A DNA stretch of 27,481 nt from Gemmatimonadota bacterium (GCA_009840005.1 VXOR01000031.1:1-27481); one strand, 5' to 3'; counted from the stretch's first letter, positions 1-7,601 are shown. Program-made: numbers and translations. Notes: generated by a model not told the origin, from the sequence alone.

Positions 1-48
1 ATAAAAGGATACAGGAAGGGAGTGGGTGGGGACAAAAGCCGCGTAACA

Positions 49-787
49 TCAGTTAATAAGAATCAAGGCGTCAACCAAATCGACTGTGCCATCTCCGTTT
101 ACATCACCGAGGGAAATATCGACATGGTTGGGAAGAGCAATATACGAGTCCTCGTTATTATAGTAGTACATACAGTGCATCAAAGAGATCGACTTGGCCA
201 TCGCTGTTCACATCCCCCAAAATTCCGTCCGCCGCCCGCTTCATTAGAGGAATGCCGCCAAGCTCTTCTATCACAATATCCGCCTCGTCAATCCCCACCC
301 GAAAGGCCGCGTTTACATACGGAACCAAACCTTGACCCGAAACCGTCAACCCATAGACCGGCCCATCCGCTTCCACCGAACCCTCAACCGCCGACCACAC
401 TGTCCCCCGATTCGCTGTTCCCACCGCCGAGGTCCCCGCCTGCCCATCCACCAGCACCATCCGCCGACTCACCATCACCCCACCACCGCTCAGCCGGTAG
501 ATATACACTCCTGCCCCCACGGCCCGTCCTGCCGCATCCATCCCATCCCATTGCGCCGTGTGCGTCCCCGCCGACCGACCCCCATCAACTAACGTCGCCA
601 AACGCTGCCCCAGCAGATTGAACACCTCCAAGCGAACATGAGCGGACGTCGGTATCGCGTAGGGAATGACGGTGGAAGGATTGAACGGGTTAGGGTAATT
701 CTGCCCCAGCACAAAGCTGGTCGGCGGGGCCGTTTCCCTTGCCGTAGAGAATGATATAGAGCGTCCACAAGAGGACTTCCTACGGAG
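49..787 (-). pseudogene. 3' fragment of a secreted FlgD-like/dockerin protein, frameshifted
   Basis: The reading frame is open from about 787 down to a stop at 158. It encodes LGQNYPNPFNPST followed by a FlgD-like Ig fold (LEVFNLLGQ, WDGMDAAGR, AGVYIYRL), a linker and a first dockerin-type calcium loop, DVNSDGQVDLFDALYVLL. Skipping one base near 164-169 continues the frame as YYNNEDSYIALPN and a second loop, LGDVNGDGTVDLVDALILIN, ending at TGA 49-51, so a one-base frameshift cuts the duplicated dockerin. Upstream, an in-frame TGA at 788-790 and no start codon with a ribosome site or signal peptide show that the large N-terminal part is missing. FlgD-like C-terminal domains usually close large secreted proteins in FCB-type bacteria. 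I infer a remnant left after deletion or insertion. A sequencing error could explain the frameshift but not the missing N-terminus. Confidence 0.75.
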
Positions 788-894
788 TCAGCAGCATTTA
801 CGAGGCAGTTACTACCCGATTTATCGTTCGAGTAGCATAGTCGGGCCCGCGGACGACGGCGTGAGCGAGCATCTTCCTTCTGAGGCAATCAGGC

Positions 895-1179
895 TCATGC
901 AGCGAATTGGAGCCGAACCCCGCAAGCTCTGACAATTTTGTGAACGGTGTCAATCTTCGGGGCATTCTGCGCCGAGAGCGCACGAGACAGGCCCGATCGG
1001 TTCAGGCCGGTTCGGCGCGCCAGTTCCGATACACCGCCGATGGCGTCAGCGACGTTGCGGAGCGCGATCATCAAGTCCTCGTGGTCGGTATCGGAGTCTT
1101 CGAACACGACATTCAGATAGGCCGCGATGTCCTCGGGCGTTTTCAGGTAATCGCTGGCCTTATGTTCTCTTATGGGCAT
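895..1179 (-). CDS. HigA-like antitoxin (addiction module antidote, HTH)
   Basis: A 94-residue protein starting at ATG 1177-1179, preceded by a good ribosome site (AGGAGAAACGAA then ATG). It opens with MPIREHKASDYLKTPEDIAAYLN, typical of the putative addiction-module antidote family that accompanies RelE/ParE-like killer proteins. It then carries a helix-turn-helix (GVSELARRTGLNRSGLSRALS) ending in a short conserved tail (KIVRACGVRLQF). Its start overlaps the 3' end of the upstream toxin gene by 20 bases, so the two are translationally coupled in toxin-first order. The expected role is to bind and neutralise the toxin and to repress the shared promoter through the HTH. A longer in-frame extension to 1263 exists but only reads through the toxin gene, so I reject it. 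Family-level assignment is confident; the exact name (HigA versus other) is not. Confidence 0.85.
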   Translation of the reverse strand: MPIREHKASDYLKTPEDIAAYLNVVFEDSDTDHEDLMIALRNVADAIGGVSELARRTGLNRSGLSRALSAQNAPKIDTVHKIVRACGVRLQFAA

Positions 1180-1507
1180 TTCGTTTCTCCTGTTTGTACG
1201 CTTTCCAGTGGATTCGGGCTTGCTCAATATCGCGGGCTTGCCGCTTCTTCGTTCCGCCCGCAAGCAGGATCACGATGTTGTGTCCATCCCGGCCGTAGTA
1301 CACCCGGTATCCGGGGCCGTAGTCGATCCGAAGTTCCGAGAGGCCCGAATCAAGCCCCTTGTGATCTCCAAAGTTTCCTCTACGCATGCGGTCGATGCGC
1401 TGCTGGATACGGGCAACCACATTGATATTTTGCTTCGAGAGCCATTCGCCGAAGGGGTCTCTGCCGTCTCCAGTGATGTAGTGAAAAACTTGAATCATAG
1501 TACACAT
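1160..1507 (-). CDS. RelE/HigB-type toxin of addiction module
   Basis: A 115-residue protein matching the RelE/ParE-like killer family found upstream of HTH antidotes. Recognisable stretches are FHYITGDGRDPFGEWLSKQ, a basic helix (RIQQRIDRMRRGNFGDHKGL), the core SELRIDYGPGYRVYYGR and the strand IVILLAGGTKKRQARDIEQA. These toxins are usually ribosome-dependent mRNA interferases; the activity here is inferred from the fold only. The start could be ATG 1507 or ATG 1498 (MIQVFHY), and neither has a clear Shine-Dalgarno. The gene ends at TAA 1160-1162, inside the antitoxin start region. It lies on the opposite strand to the second toxin-antitoxin pair further right, and between a broken gene and a decayed duplicate, which fits a mobile or hitch-hiking module. 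Confidence 0.85.
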   Translation of the reverse strand: MCTMIQVFHYITGDGRDPFGEWLSKQNINVVARIQQRIDRMRRGNFGDHKGLDSGLSELRIDYGPGYRVYYGRDGHNIVILLAGGTKKRQARDIEQARIHWKAYKQEKRNAHKRT

Positions 1508-1575
1508 AATCTATCGGAAAAGGGCCGGTTCCTAAAGATGGGCAGCGCCGAAAAGTCTTTCTAGAGCACATCTAC

Positions 1576-1748
1576 ATGGAATGACCGTCGCCGATTACGC
1601 TGACCGGCATTGCAGCTTTAGACAAGGAAGCCTCTCCAGCAAAGCCATAATCCTCCTTTGCCGAGCAGCGCAGAAATTTTCGCTCAGATCTTCACCGTCC
1701 GCTGCCCCTTCCCAGCCTTAACACAACCGTCGCAACCTCCAAGGCAGC
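1576..1748. repeat. Decayed duplicate of antitoxin tail plus oxidoreductase tail
   Basis: This stretch is a diverged copy of 2457-2637. On the + strand it still reads PITLTGIAALDKEASPAKP and stop at 1648-1650, against PISLTGIATLDKETPPAKP in the intact antitoxin. On the - strand it resembles the last codons of the oxidoreductase (AALEVATVVLR) but loses the frame through a one-base deletion. A further small deletion sits before the antitoxin tail (near 1582-1592). No complete gene remains. The other 1508-1832 bases hold no gene that I can support apart from the promoter of the next toxin. Confidence 0.85.
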
Positions 1749-1795
1749 TCGACCAGCGACTTTCCGATTCAAGATGAAATGTCACAAAAATGACC

Positions 1796-1824
1796 TTGAT
1801 TACATATGACTTTCAGATCATATT
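1796..1824 (+). promoter_or_regulatory. Promoter and likely operator of the second toxin-antitoxin operon
   Basis: TTGATT at 1796-1801, a 17-base spacer and CATATT at 1819-1824 form a plausible sigma-70 promoter. An inverted repeat, ATATGA (1804-1809) and TCATAT (1818-1823) with an 8-base loop, lies across the spacer and -10 box. That is where an autoregulating antitoxin would be expected to bind. Transcription would start around 1831-1833, at the toxin ATG, and there is no Shine-Dalgarno, so the toxin mRNA may be leaderless. Inferred from sequence pattern only. Confidence 0.4.
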
Positions 1825-1832
1825 ATTAGACT

Positions 1833-2201
1833 ATGAACTGGGAAGTCGAATTTGACCCGGAATTCGACCCGGAATTCGATAACCTGCCGACCGCAGTGCA
1901 GGATGAGCTGCTTGCACAGGCAAATCTACTTAAGGCATTCGGACCATCTCTGGGCCGCCCTCGGGTGGACACTCTGAACGGATCGCGCCACGCCAATATG
2001 AAAGAGCTTCGCTTTACCGCTGATGGCGGCGTGTGGCGGGTCGCCTTTGCCTTTGACCCCAAGCGGAAGGCCATCCTGCTTGTGGCCGGCGACAAATCGG
2101 GCATCAGCGCAAGACGTTTCTACAAGCAGCTAATCAAGAAGGCGGACGAACGGTTCGATACACATCTGGATCGGCTGAAAAAGAATAGGAGGCCAAGATG
2201 A
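1833..2201 (+). CDS. RelE/HigB family toxin (phage Gp49-like)
   Basis: A 122-residue protein of the HigB/Gp49-like branch of RelE toxins. The diagnostic core is HANMKELRFTADGGVWRVAFAFDPKRKAILL followed by GDKSG and RRFYKQLIKKADERF. The predicted role is a ribosome-associated mRNA-cleaving toxin held in check by the following gene. It begins MNWEVEFDPEFDPEF, where a perfect 12-base tandem duplication (1854-1865 and 1866-1877, GACCCGGAATTC) has added four residues. Homologues as I remember them have only one DPEF here. The 3' end overlaps the antitoxin start in an ATGA junction. No ribosome site is visible before ATG 1833, consistent with a leaderless transcript. The frame is otherwise intact, so it may be functional. 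Confidence 0.87.
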   Translation: MNWEVEFDPEFDPEFDNLPTAVQDELLAQANLLKAFGPSLGRPRVDTLNGSRHANMKELRFTADGGVWRVAFAFDPKRKAILLVAGDKSGISARRFYKQLIKKADERFDTHLDRLKKNRRPR

Positions 2202-2536
2202 CATCACTCGCGGAGAGAATGAACGAGTTGCCCGAGGCACGTCGGCAGAAGGTGGAGGAGCGGGCCAAGGCGCTGATCGCCGAAGAGATGTCACTGCGGG
2301 ACTTGCGCAAGGCCCGAAAACAGACGCAGATCCGCGTAGCCCAGCAACTCGGGATTAACCAAGAAAATGTATCCCGCATCGAAAAGCGCAGCGATCTACT
2401 GCTATCCACGCTCAGTGGCTACGTCGAAGCGATGGGCGGAAAGTTGAGTTTGGTGGTGGAATTTCCCGACCGTCCGCCGATTTCCCTGACCGGCATTGCA
2501 ACGCTGGACAAGGAAACCCCTCCAGCAAAGCCATAA
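2198..2536 (+). CDS. XRE-family HTH antitoxin
   Basis: A 112-residue protein. An N-terminal helix (MNELPEARRQKVEERAKALIAEEMSLRDLRKAR) leads into an XRE/Cro helix-turn-helix, TQIRVAQQLGINQENVSRIEKR, and a C-terminal part (LSTLSGYVEAMGGKLSLVVEFPDR) typical of antitoxins paired with Gp49-like HigB toxins. It overlaps the toxin by four bases (ATGA). By family knowledge it should neutralise the toxin and repress the operon, probably at the inverted repeat across the promoter. Its C-terminal extension, PISLTGIATLDKETPPAKP, recurs in the decayed duplicate at 1576-1748, so an additional antitoxin copy once existed to the left. The gene converges on the oxidoreductase with a 35-base gap and no clear terminator. 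Confidence 0.87.
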   Translation: MTSLAERMNELPEARRQKVEERAKALIAEEMSLRDLRKARKQTQIRVAQQLGINQENVSRIEKRSDLLLSTLSGYVEAMGGKLSLVVEFPDRPPISLTGIATLDKETPPAKP

Positions 2537-2637
2537 TCCTCCTTTACCGAGCGGCGCAGAAATTCTCGCGCTTAGATCTTCACCGTCCGCTGCCCCTTCC
2601 CCGCCCTCAACACCGCCGTCGCAACCTCCAAGGCGGC
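2457..2637. repeat. Intact partner of the duplicated segment
   Basis: This segment covers the last 26 codons of the antitoxin, the short convergent gap and the last codons of the oxidoreductase. It aligns with 1576-1748 at roughly 80-85 percent identity by eye, with small gaps. Similarity crosses two convergent genes, so a DNA segment was duplicated rather than a single gene. Confidence 0.85.
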
Positions 2638-3576
2638 GATCCCATCTTCCCCAGTCACTAAGGGCTGTTCGCCATTGGCAAAGCACTTGACCACATGTTT
2701 GTCCTGATCGGCAAACATGTCCTTGAGCGGATAGGAGTACACTCGCTCGCGGCCTTCGCCCATCTTGAGCGTAAAGGCACCGCTTCTTTGCGGATTGAAG
2801 CGCGCCGGAGCCTTCTGCGCGGTCATGCCGAATTGCAGAGTGCCGGCCGGGCCAATCACATCGTTGAGGCTCGCCACGGGTGCGCCAGCGGCCACGCCCC
2901 ACGACCAGATCAAGGAGTGCTGATCGCCGCTGGCAAAGTTGATGATGACGCTGGCGGTGTCAGCACCGACGCTGGTGGGGTCGAATTGCAGGGAAGACGC
3001 CTGCGCCGAAGCAGCCGGGCCGAAAATCTGCAAGGCGAAATCGTAGTTGTGCACGGCACCGTCCATCAGCGGACCGCCGCCTTTGTTCTCATCGCGAAAC
3101 CACGGACGGCCCGGGCGGCCTCCCGCAGCAAAGCGCCAGATGACCGGCGAGCCAACGGCACCGGATTGGACGATGTCCTTGAGCTTGCCCCACTGCGCGT
3201 CAAAGCGGCGCACAAAGCCAATGGTCAGCCGCACATCGGCTTGGCGGCAAGCATTCGCCATGCGCCGTGCATCAGCCACCTTCAGCGCCATGGGCTTTTC
3301 GCAGAAGACATGCTTGCCGGCTTTGGCTGCGGCGATGACCGGGGCGGGATGCTGGAAGGTGGGGGTGCAGACCCACACCGCGTCGATCTCGGGCAGGTCG
3401 AGCACCGCTCGGAAGTCCGCAAAGTGGTGTTCGGCCCCAAAGTCGCGGGCGAACGCTTCCGCCGCGTCGGCAACTACATCCGCGGCCGCGACAATGCGCA
3501 CACCCCGAATCCGGGATAGGCAACTGGCGTGATGGCGGGCAATGCCGCCGCAGCCGATAAAACCGATATTCAGCAT
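2572..3576 (-). CDS. Gfo/Idh/MocA family oxidoreductase
   Basis: A 334-residue NAD(P)-dependent dehydrogenase of the Gfo/Idh/MocA family, which usually oxidises or epimerises sugars and inositols. The N-terminal Rossmann fold shows GFIGCGGIARHH (residues 5-16). The family signature CEKPMA, with its lysine, follows CTPTFQHPAPVIAAAKAGKHVF. The C-terminal half has GGGPLMDGAVHNYDFALQIFG, containing the Asp-x-x-x-His pair expected at the active site. ATG 3574-3576 is preceded by AGGAGAAGATC, a strong ribosome site. The gene stands alone, transcribed away from the S55 peptidase gene and convergent with the second toxin-antitoxin pair. Substrate cannot be told from sequence. Its 3' end was copied into the relic at 1576-1748. 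Confidence 0.92.
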   Translation of the reverse strand: MLNIGFIGCGGIARHHASCLSRIRGVRIVAAADVVADAAEAFARDFGAEHHFADFRAVLDLPEIDAVWVCTPTFQHPAPVIAAAKAGKHVFCEKPMALKVADARRMANACRQADVRLTIGFVRRFDAQWGKLKDIVQSGAVGSPVIWRFAAGGRPGRPWFRDENKGGGPLMDGAVHNYDFALQIFGPAASAQASSLQFDPTSVGADTASVIINFASGDQHSLIWSWGVAAGAPVASLNDVIGPAGTLQFGMTAQKAPARFNPQRSGAFTLKMGEGRERVYSYPLKDMFADQDKHVVKCFANGEQPLVTGEDGIAALEVATAVLRAGKGQRTVKI

Positions 3577-3616
3577 GATCTTCTCCTATTGAGACGTAGG
3601 TGGTTGCGAGAGCAAC

Positions 3617-3645
3617 AGTAATGTATCTAGCGCGGCGCTTGTCAA
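3617..3645 (-). promoter_or_regulatory. Possible promoter of the oxidoreductase
   Basis: Read on the - strand, a perfect TTGACA -35 box lies at 3645-3640. The best-spaced -10 (17 bases) is the weak ATTACT at 3622-3617. The -35 is convincing and the -10 is not. Confidence 0.3.
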
Positions 3646-3721
3646 GGGACTGCCCGAAGTCTAAAAGAGGCAACTCATTGTCAAACAAAATGTTACAACG
3701 CCTGTAAACACTTGGCTTACC

Positions 3722-3748
3722 TTGACTTTTTTCTAGCCCAAGTATAGC
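3722..3748 (+). promoter_or_regulatory. Possible promoter of the S55 peptidase operon
   Basis: TTGACT at 3722-3727 and TATAGC at 3743-3748 are separated by 15 bases, shorter than ideal, in an AT-rich stretch just upstream of the S55 peptidase gene. Together with the - strand TTGACA nearby, this makes 3577-3790 a divergent promoter region. Confidence 0.35.
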
Positions 3749-3790
3749 TTTTTTAATTCTTTTCTCTAAGGGAAAGGCAAGCAAAAGGTC

Positions 3791-5569
3791 GTGCAGACCT
3801 CATTTCGCATACTACTTGTACTGGTTGTACTGGCGTCATTGCTCTTGGCCACTCCCGCGCTCCACGCACAACCTTTCATGGAGCCAAGCGAGTTGCGCCG
3901 AGGCATGAGCGGCTTTGGGCTGACGACTTTTCAAGGCACCCAAATCGACACCTTCCAAGTCGAAATTTTGGGAGTGCTAAAAGGAGCCTTGGGGCCGCGT
4001 ATGGACATGATCCTCGCCCGGCTCTCCGGCGGCCCATTGGCGCACACGGGTCTAATAAGGGGCATGAGCGGCAGCCCGGTGTACATCGACGGGCGGCTCA
4101 TCGGTGCCATCGCTTATGGCTTTTACTTTTCCAAGGAGCCCATCGGCGGCATCACCCCCATCGCCCACATGCTCGACGTCGCCACGCGTGAACATCCCAA
4201 CCCAAGCCAGTACGGAAAAGTCTTAGAACTACATGAAGAGACCACCCGTCTGCTCGGCGGCGAGGGCGTCGTTTCGGCTGAGCTCAACGTCGAAGCCAGC
4301 ACCCTAGCGCCGCTGGGGATGCCCATAGCCGTTGCTGGCTTCAGTCCGAGGGGGCGGCAGGTGTTGCGCGACGCGCTCGACGCGCCGGGCATCCAGCTTT
4401 TGGACAGCCCGATAGGGCAGGTGCTGTCCGACCAGGAGGTGTCTATCGCGCCTGGGGCCTCGCTGGCCGTGCAGCTAATCCGCGGCGATTACAGCGCAGC
4501 AGGGATTGGCACCCTTACTTGGGTCGGCGACGGGCGTTTCGTCGGCTTTGGGCATCCGATGTTTTTGCTGGGGGCCACCAACCTACCTGCCACCGGGGCC
4601 TATATCCACCAAGTCATTCCCATCCAGACCGCCTCCTTTAAGCTGGGGACGCCTACCGGCGCGATAGGGGCGGTGCGCCAAGACCGTCTTCCCGCGATAG
4701 CCGGGACGCTGGGCGAAGCGCCGGACATGATGCCAGTGCGGGTTGCCCTGCGGTCAGCGGCCGGCGATCACGCCTTCCGCTGCGAGGTGCTGCGCCACCC
4801 CGAGCTTAGCGCGTCCTTGGTCCGCTCGGTTTTGTTCAACTCTCTCGAAACCACTGAAAAGCTCTTTGGCGACGCCACGCTACGGGTGCGTAGCCACATC
4901 GCACTGGCCGATGGCCGCACGGTTGAGCGCGAGCAAGTGTACAGCAGTGGGTTCGCGCCGTTCAGCGCCGTGATAGACGCAGTGCGGCCAGTCGGCGTAC
5001 TGCTCAACAACCCCTTCGCCGGACTGACTTTAGACTCGCTGCACTTTGAGTTGGAAATCAGCGAGACCCTCGCGCAAGCCCGCATCACGGGCCTGCGGCT
5101 GTCGCCACCCGAACCCAAGGTTGGGCAGCGTGTTTCGCTCCAAGCGACGTTGCAACCGTATCGCGCCGAGCCGGTTATAGAGCGCCTAGAGTTGGACTTG
5201 CCCGCGCATCTCGAACCCGGCCCCTTCGTCGTGCGCGTCGGCAGCGGTGTGGCGAGCGCAAGTTGGGAAGCAGAGCGCCAACCCGATGCGTTTGTGCCGC
5301 GCAACGCCGCCGATGTGCTCGCATTGCTCGAGCGCACGGGTGCGGCCGCCGAACTGGTCGTCGAGGTCTTCCGCGCGGAGCCGGGCTTTACAGTAAACGG
5401 GCGCGAGTTGCCTGGGCTGCCTCCCTCGGCATTGGCCGTGCTGAACGCGGATCGCTCGGCGGGGCATCTGGGGCCGGTCCAAGGCGAGGTCGTCCTCCGC
5501 CGCACCCTAACCACCGACTATGTTCTCTCCGGCGAGCAAAGCCTCGACATTACATTGAGAAAGCCCTGA
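3791..5569 (+). CDS. Secreted SpoIVB-type (S55) serine peptidase-domain protein
   Basis: A 592-residue exported protein. Residues 1-26 form a signal peptide ending ALHA. The next 100 residues match the S55 domain of large bacterial proteins: RRGMSGFGLTTFQGT, LARLSGGPL and GMSGSPVYIDGRLIGAIAYG (serine motif at 91-96), then KEPIGGITPI. A second conserved block, GRFVGFGHPMF (His at 255), would provide the histidine. S55 peptidases use a Ser/His arrangement; in Bacillus SpoIVB the His precedes the Ser in the chain, the reverse of what is seen here. The C-terminal half is beta-rich with no recognised domain. The start is GTG 3791, chosen because it opens the signal peptide; the ribosome site is poor. 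It is followed after four bases by a secreted propeller gene, so they probably share a transcript and an envelope role. Proteolytic activity is an inference. Confidence 0.8.
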   Translation: MQTSFRILLVLVVLASLLLATPALHAQPFMEPSELRRGMSGFGLTTFQGTQIDTFQVEILGVLKGALGPRMDMILARLSGGPLAHTGLIRGMSGSPVYIDGRLIGAIAYGFYFSKEPIGGITPIAHMLDVATREHPNPSQYGKVLELHEETTRLLGGEGVVSAELNVEASTLAPLGMPIAVAGFSPRGRQVLRDALDAPGIQLLDSPIGQVLSDQEVSIAPGASLAVQLIRGDYSAAGIGTLTWVGDGRFVGFGHPMFLLGATNLPATGAYIHQVIPIQTASFKLGTPTGAIGAVRQDRLPAIAGTLGEAPDMMPVRVALRSAAGDHAFRCEVLRHPELSASLVRSVLFNSLETTEKLFGDATLRVRSHIALADGRTVEREQVYSSGFAPFSAVIDAVRPVGVLLNNPFAGLTLDSLHFELEISETLAQARITGLRLSPPEPKVGQRVSLQATLQPYRAEPVIERLELDLPAHLEPGPFVVRVGSGVASASWEAERQPDAFVPRNAADVLALLERTGAAAELVVEVFRAEPGFTVNGRELPGLPPSALAVLNADRSAGHLGPVQGEVVLRRTLTTDYVLSGEQSLDITLRKP

Positions 5570-5573
5570 TCTA

Positions 5574-7601
5574 ATGATACTTACGACCCGAGTCCTGTTT
5601 TCGTTTTTCTTGCTACTATCGGCGTTCAGCGCGACCGAGGCGGGGCGCACCAAGGCTTGGCAGCAGTACGCGTACGACGACTTTGCTGAAGGCGAAAGCG
5701 AAGGCATCTCCGTTGCCGCAGACGGCGCGTTGGAGCTAGCGCCCGAGCTTGTCGAACTGGCATCATTAGAAGCCGAGCGCGTCTGGTCCATGGTGCCCAA
5801 CCCCGAGGGGGGACTCTACGTGGGCACAGGTGACTCGGGGCGGCTCTTTGCCGTCGATGACGAAGGGCAAGCCACGCTCCTGTTCGATTCGCCCGAACTC
5901 GTCCTCCATGCCCTGATCGTCGGCTCCGATGGGCGACTCTACGCTGGTTCAGCGCCCGACGGCCTAGTCTACGCGCTCGACAGCGAGGGGCAGGCGAAAA
6001 CCTTGCTCCAGACCGGCAGCCGCTACGTGTGGGACTTCGCCCTGATCGATGGCCAGCTATACGCGGCCACGGGCGAGCCCGGCCGAGTGCTCAAAATCGC
6101 CAAAGACGGGTCGCACGAAGTCTTCTTTGCGCCGGAAGATCGCCACGTTATAACCCTGCTCGCCCACAACAATCGCTTGTACGCCGGCACATCCGGCAAG
6201 GGCCGCATCTACGAGATCGACGGCGAGGGCCGCGGGCGGCTGCTTTTTGAAAGCGAGCAAGAAGAAATTCACAACCTAGTGACAGGGGCCAACGGAGAAA
6301 TCTTCGCCAGCGCGATTCCCGCGCCGAGCAAAGGCGAAAATTCTCACAAGGTCCCAGCGGCCGTGTACCGCGTCGGAGCGGAGGGGGCGGTTTATCCGAT
6401 CTGGGAGGATGCCGAAGCCAAGCTCGTCAATCTCGTAGCGGCCGGTGAGGACCTGCTGCTCAGCGCCTCCAACCCAGCGCGGCTTTTGCGCCTCAGCGCC
6501 GATGGCCGCCGGTCGTTGGTCGTACAATTCGAGAGCCTCGTCCCCAGCCGCCTCTTGTTCGGGCCAGACGGCGCGCTCCACTTGGGCGGGGCGCAAAAGG
6601 CCGCCGTCTCCACCCTGCCCGAGCAGGGCCGCCGCAAGGGGCACTTTGAATCAGCGGTCGAGGACTTTGCCATCCACGCGCGGTGGGGCGCGCTCGAATG
6701 GCGCGGCACCCAACCCGCAGACACCCGCATCACCGTGCAGACGCGCACCGGCAACAGCGAAGAGCCGGACAAAACTTGGAGCGCGTGGTCCGAGCCGCAG
6801 ACCGAGAGCGGCCAAACCATCGCCAGCCCCCCCGCTCGCTTTATCCAGTATCGGGTCGAGATGGAGTCCACGCGCGACGGAGCCACGCCCCAGCTCAGCT
6901 CAATCGAAATCCGCGGCGTCCAAGTCAACCTCAAACCCCGCATTACCGAGCTGCAAACCTTTCCCTTCCGGCCGCAACAATCCGGCAATGGCGGCCAATC
7001 CCAAGGCGCACCTCAAGCTGGCCAAGGGCGGCGCAACAATCGGCCCCCCCAAGCGAAAAGCCTGCGCCTAGTGCGCTGGCACGCTCAAGACCCCAACGAG
7101 GACGAGCTGGTGTACGACCTCTATCTCAAGGGCGAGGATCAACGAGCGTGGAAGTTAGTCGAAGAAAACATCGCGCAAACTTCGGTTCTCTGGGATACCG
7201 AATCCATGCCCGAAGGCCAGACCCAGCTCAAGCTGGTGGCCTCCGATCGCATGGACAACTCCGCGGCTGAACGCCTGCGCGACGAGCGCGAAAGCGCGCC
7301 CTTTGCCATCGACAACAGCCCGCCAACCGTTGCACTCGACGCGCAGACCAGCGCCGATGGTGCCGTCGTCGAAGTGGCGATTAGCGACCGCATCTCTGCG
7401 GTGCAAAAAGCCTACTACACTATTGATTACGACAAACAACAGCACCCCATCGCGCCGTTGGACGGCGTCTTTGACAGCCGCAGCGAAAAGGCGCGCTTTG
7501 CCGTCGAAGGGCTGACAGCGGGCGAGCACGTCATTGTCGTGCGGGCCCTCGACGCCCTCGACAACATCGGCGTGCGGCAAGTCGTCATCCAAGTCAAGTG
7601 A
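5574..7601 (+). CDS. Secreted beta-propeller protein with C-terminal beta-sandwich region
   Basis: A 675-residue exported protein. The signal peptide is MILTTRVLFSFFLLLSAFSA. Residues about 65-350 contain repeated blades of the form GxLYVGTGDSGRLFAVDDEGQ, GRLYAGSAPDGLVYALDSEGQ, GQLYAATGEPGRVLKIAKDG and NRLYAGTSGKGRIYEIDGEG, a propeller of about six blades. Then comes a discoidin- or carbohydrate-module-like stretch (TVQTRTGNSEEPDKTWSAWSEP, residues about 385-445). A Gly/Gln/Pro-rich linker (around 466-495) and Ig-like strands with DNSPPTVALDAQ and a closing ALDALDNIGVRQVVI complete it. No catalytic motif is visible; a scaffold, binding or sensing role is most likely. It starts four bases after the S55 gene stop, so the two form an operon. 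Start ATG 5574 is well placed for the signal peptide. Confidence 0.75.
   Translation: MILTTRVLFSFFLLLSAFSATEAGRTKAWQQYAYDDFAEGESEGISVAADGALELAPELVELASLEAERVWSMVPNPEGGLYVGTGDSGRLFAVDDEGQATLLFDSPELVLHALIVGSDGRLYAGSAPDGLVYALDSEGQAKTLLQTGSRYVWDFALIDGQLYAATGEPGRVLKIAKDGSHEVFFAPEDRHVITLLAHNNRLYAGTSGKGRIYEIDGEGRGRLLFESEQEEIHNLVTGANGEIFASAIPAPSKGENSHKVPAAVYRVGAEGAVYPIWEDAEAKLVNLVAAGEDLLLSASNPARLLRLSADGRRSLVVQFESLVPSRLLFGPDGALHLGGAQKAAVSTLPEQGRRKGHFESAVEDFAIHARWGALEWRGTQPADTRITVQTRTGNSEEPDKTWSAWSEPQTESGQTIASPPARFIQYRVEMESTRDGATPQLSSIEIRGVQVNLKPRITELQTFPFRPQQSGNGGQSQGAPQAGQGRRNNRPPQAKSLRLVRWHAQDPNEDELVYDLYLKGEDQRAWKLVEENIAQTSVLWDTESMPEGQTQLKLVASDRMDNSAAERLRDERESAPFAIDNSPPTVALDAQTSADGAVVEVAISDRISAVQKAYYTIDYDKQQHPIAPLDGVFDSRSEKARFAVEGLTAGEHVIVVRALDALDNIGVRQVVIQVK

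Noticed and set aside
22..621. A 199-residue Pro/His-rich open frame on the + strand
   Set aside because: It is the complement of the FlgD/dockerin fragment; its odd proline-rich composition is what an antisense frame of that GC-rich gene gives.
810..845. Imperfect inverted repeat CCCGA...TCGGG as a mobile-element end or terminator
   Set aside because: Only five paired bases with a long loop, no matching end elsewhere and no T-run.
2695..3519. A 274-residue + strand frame opposite the oxidoreductase
   Set aside because: It is entirely antisense to a clear Gfo/Idh/MocA gene and shows no domain or ribosome site.
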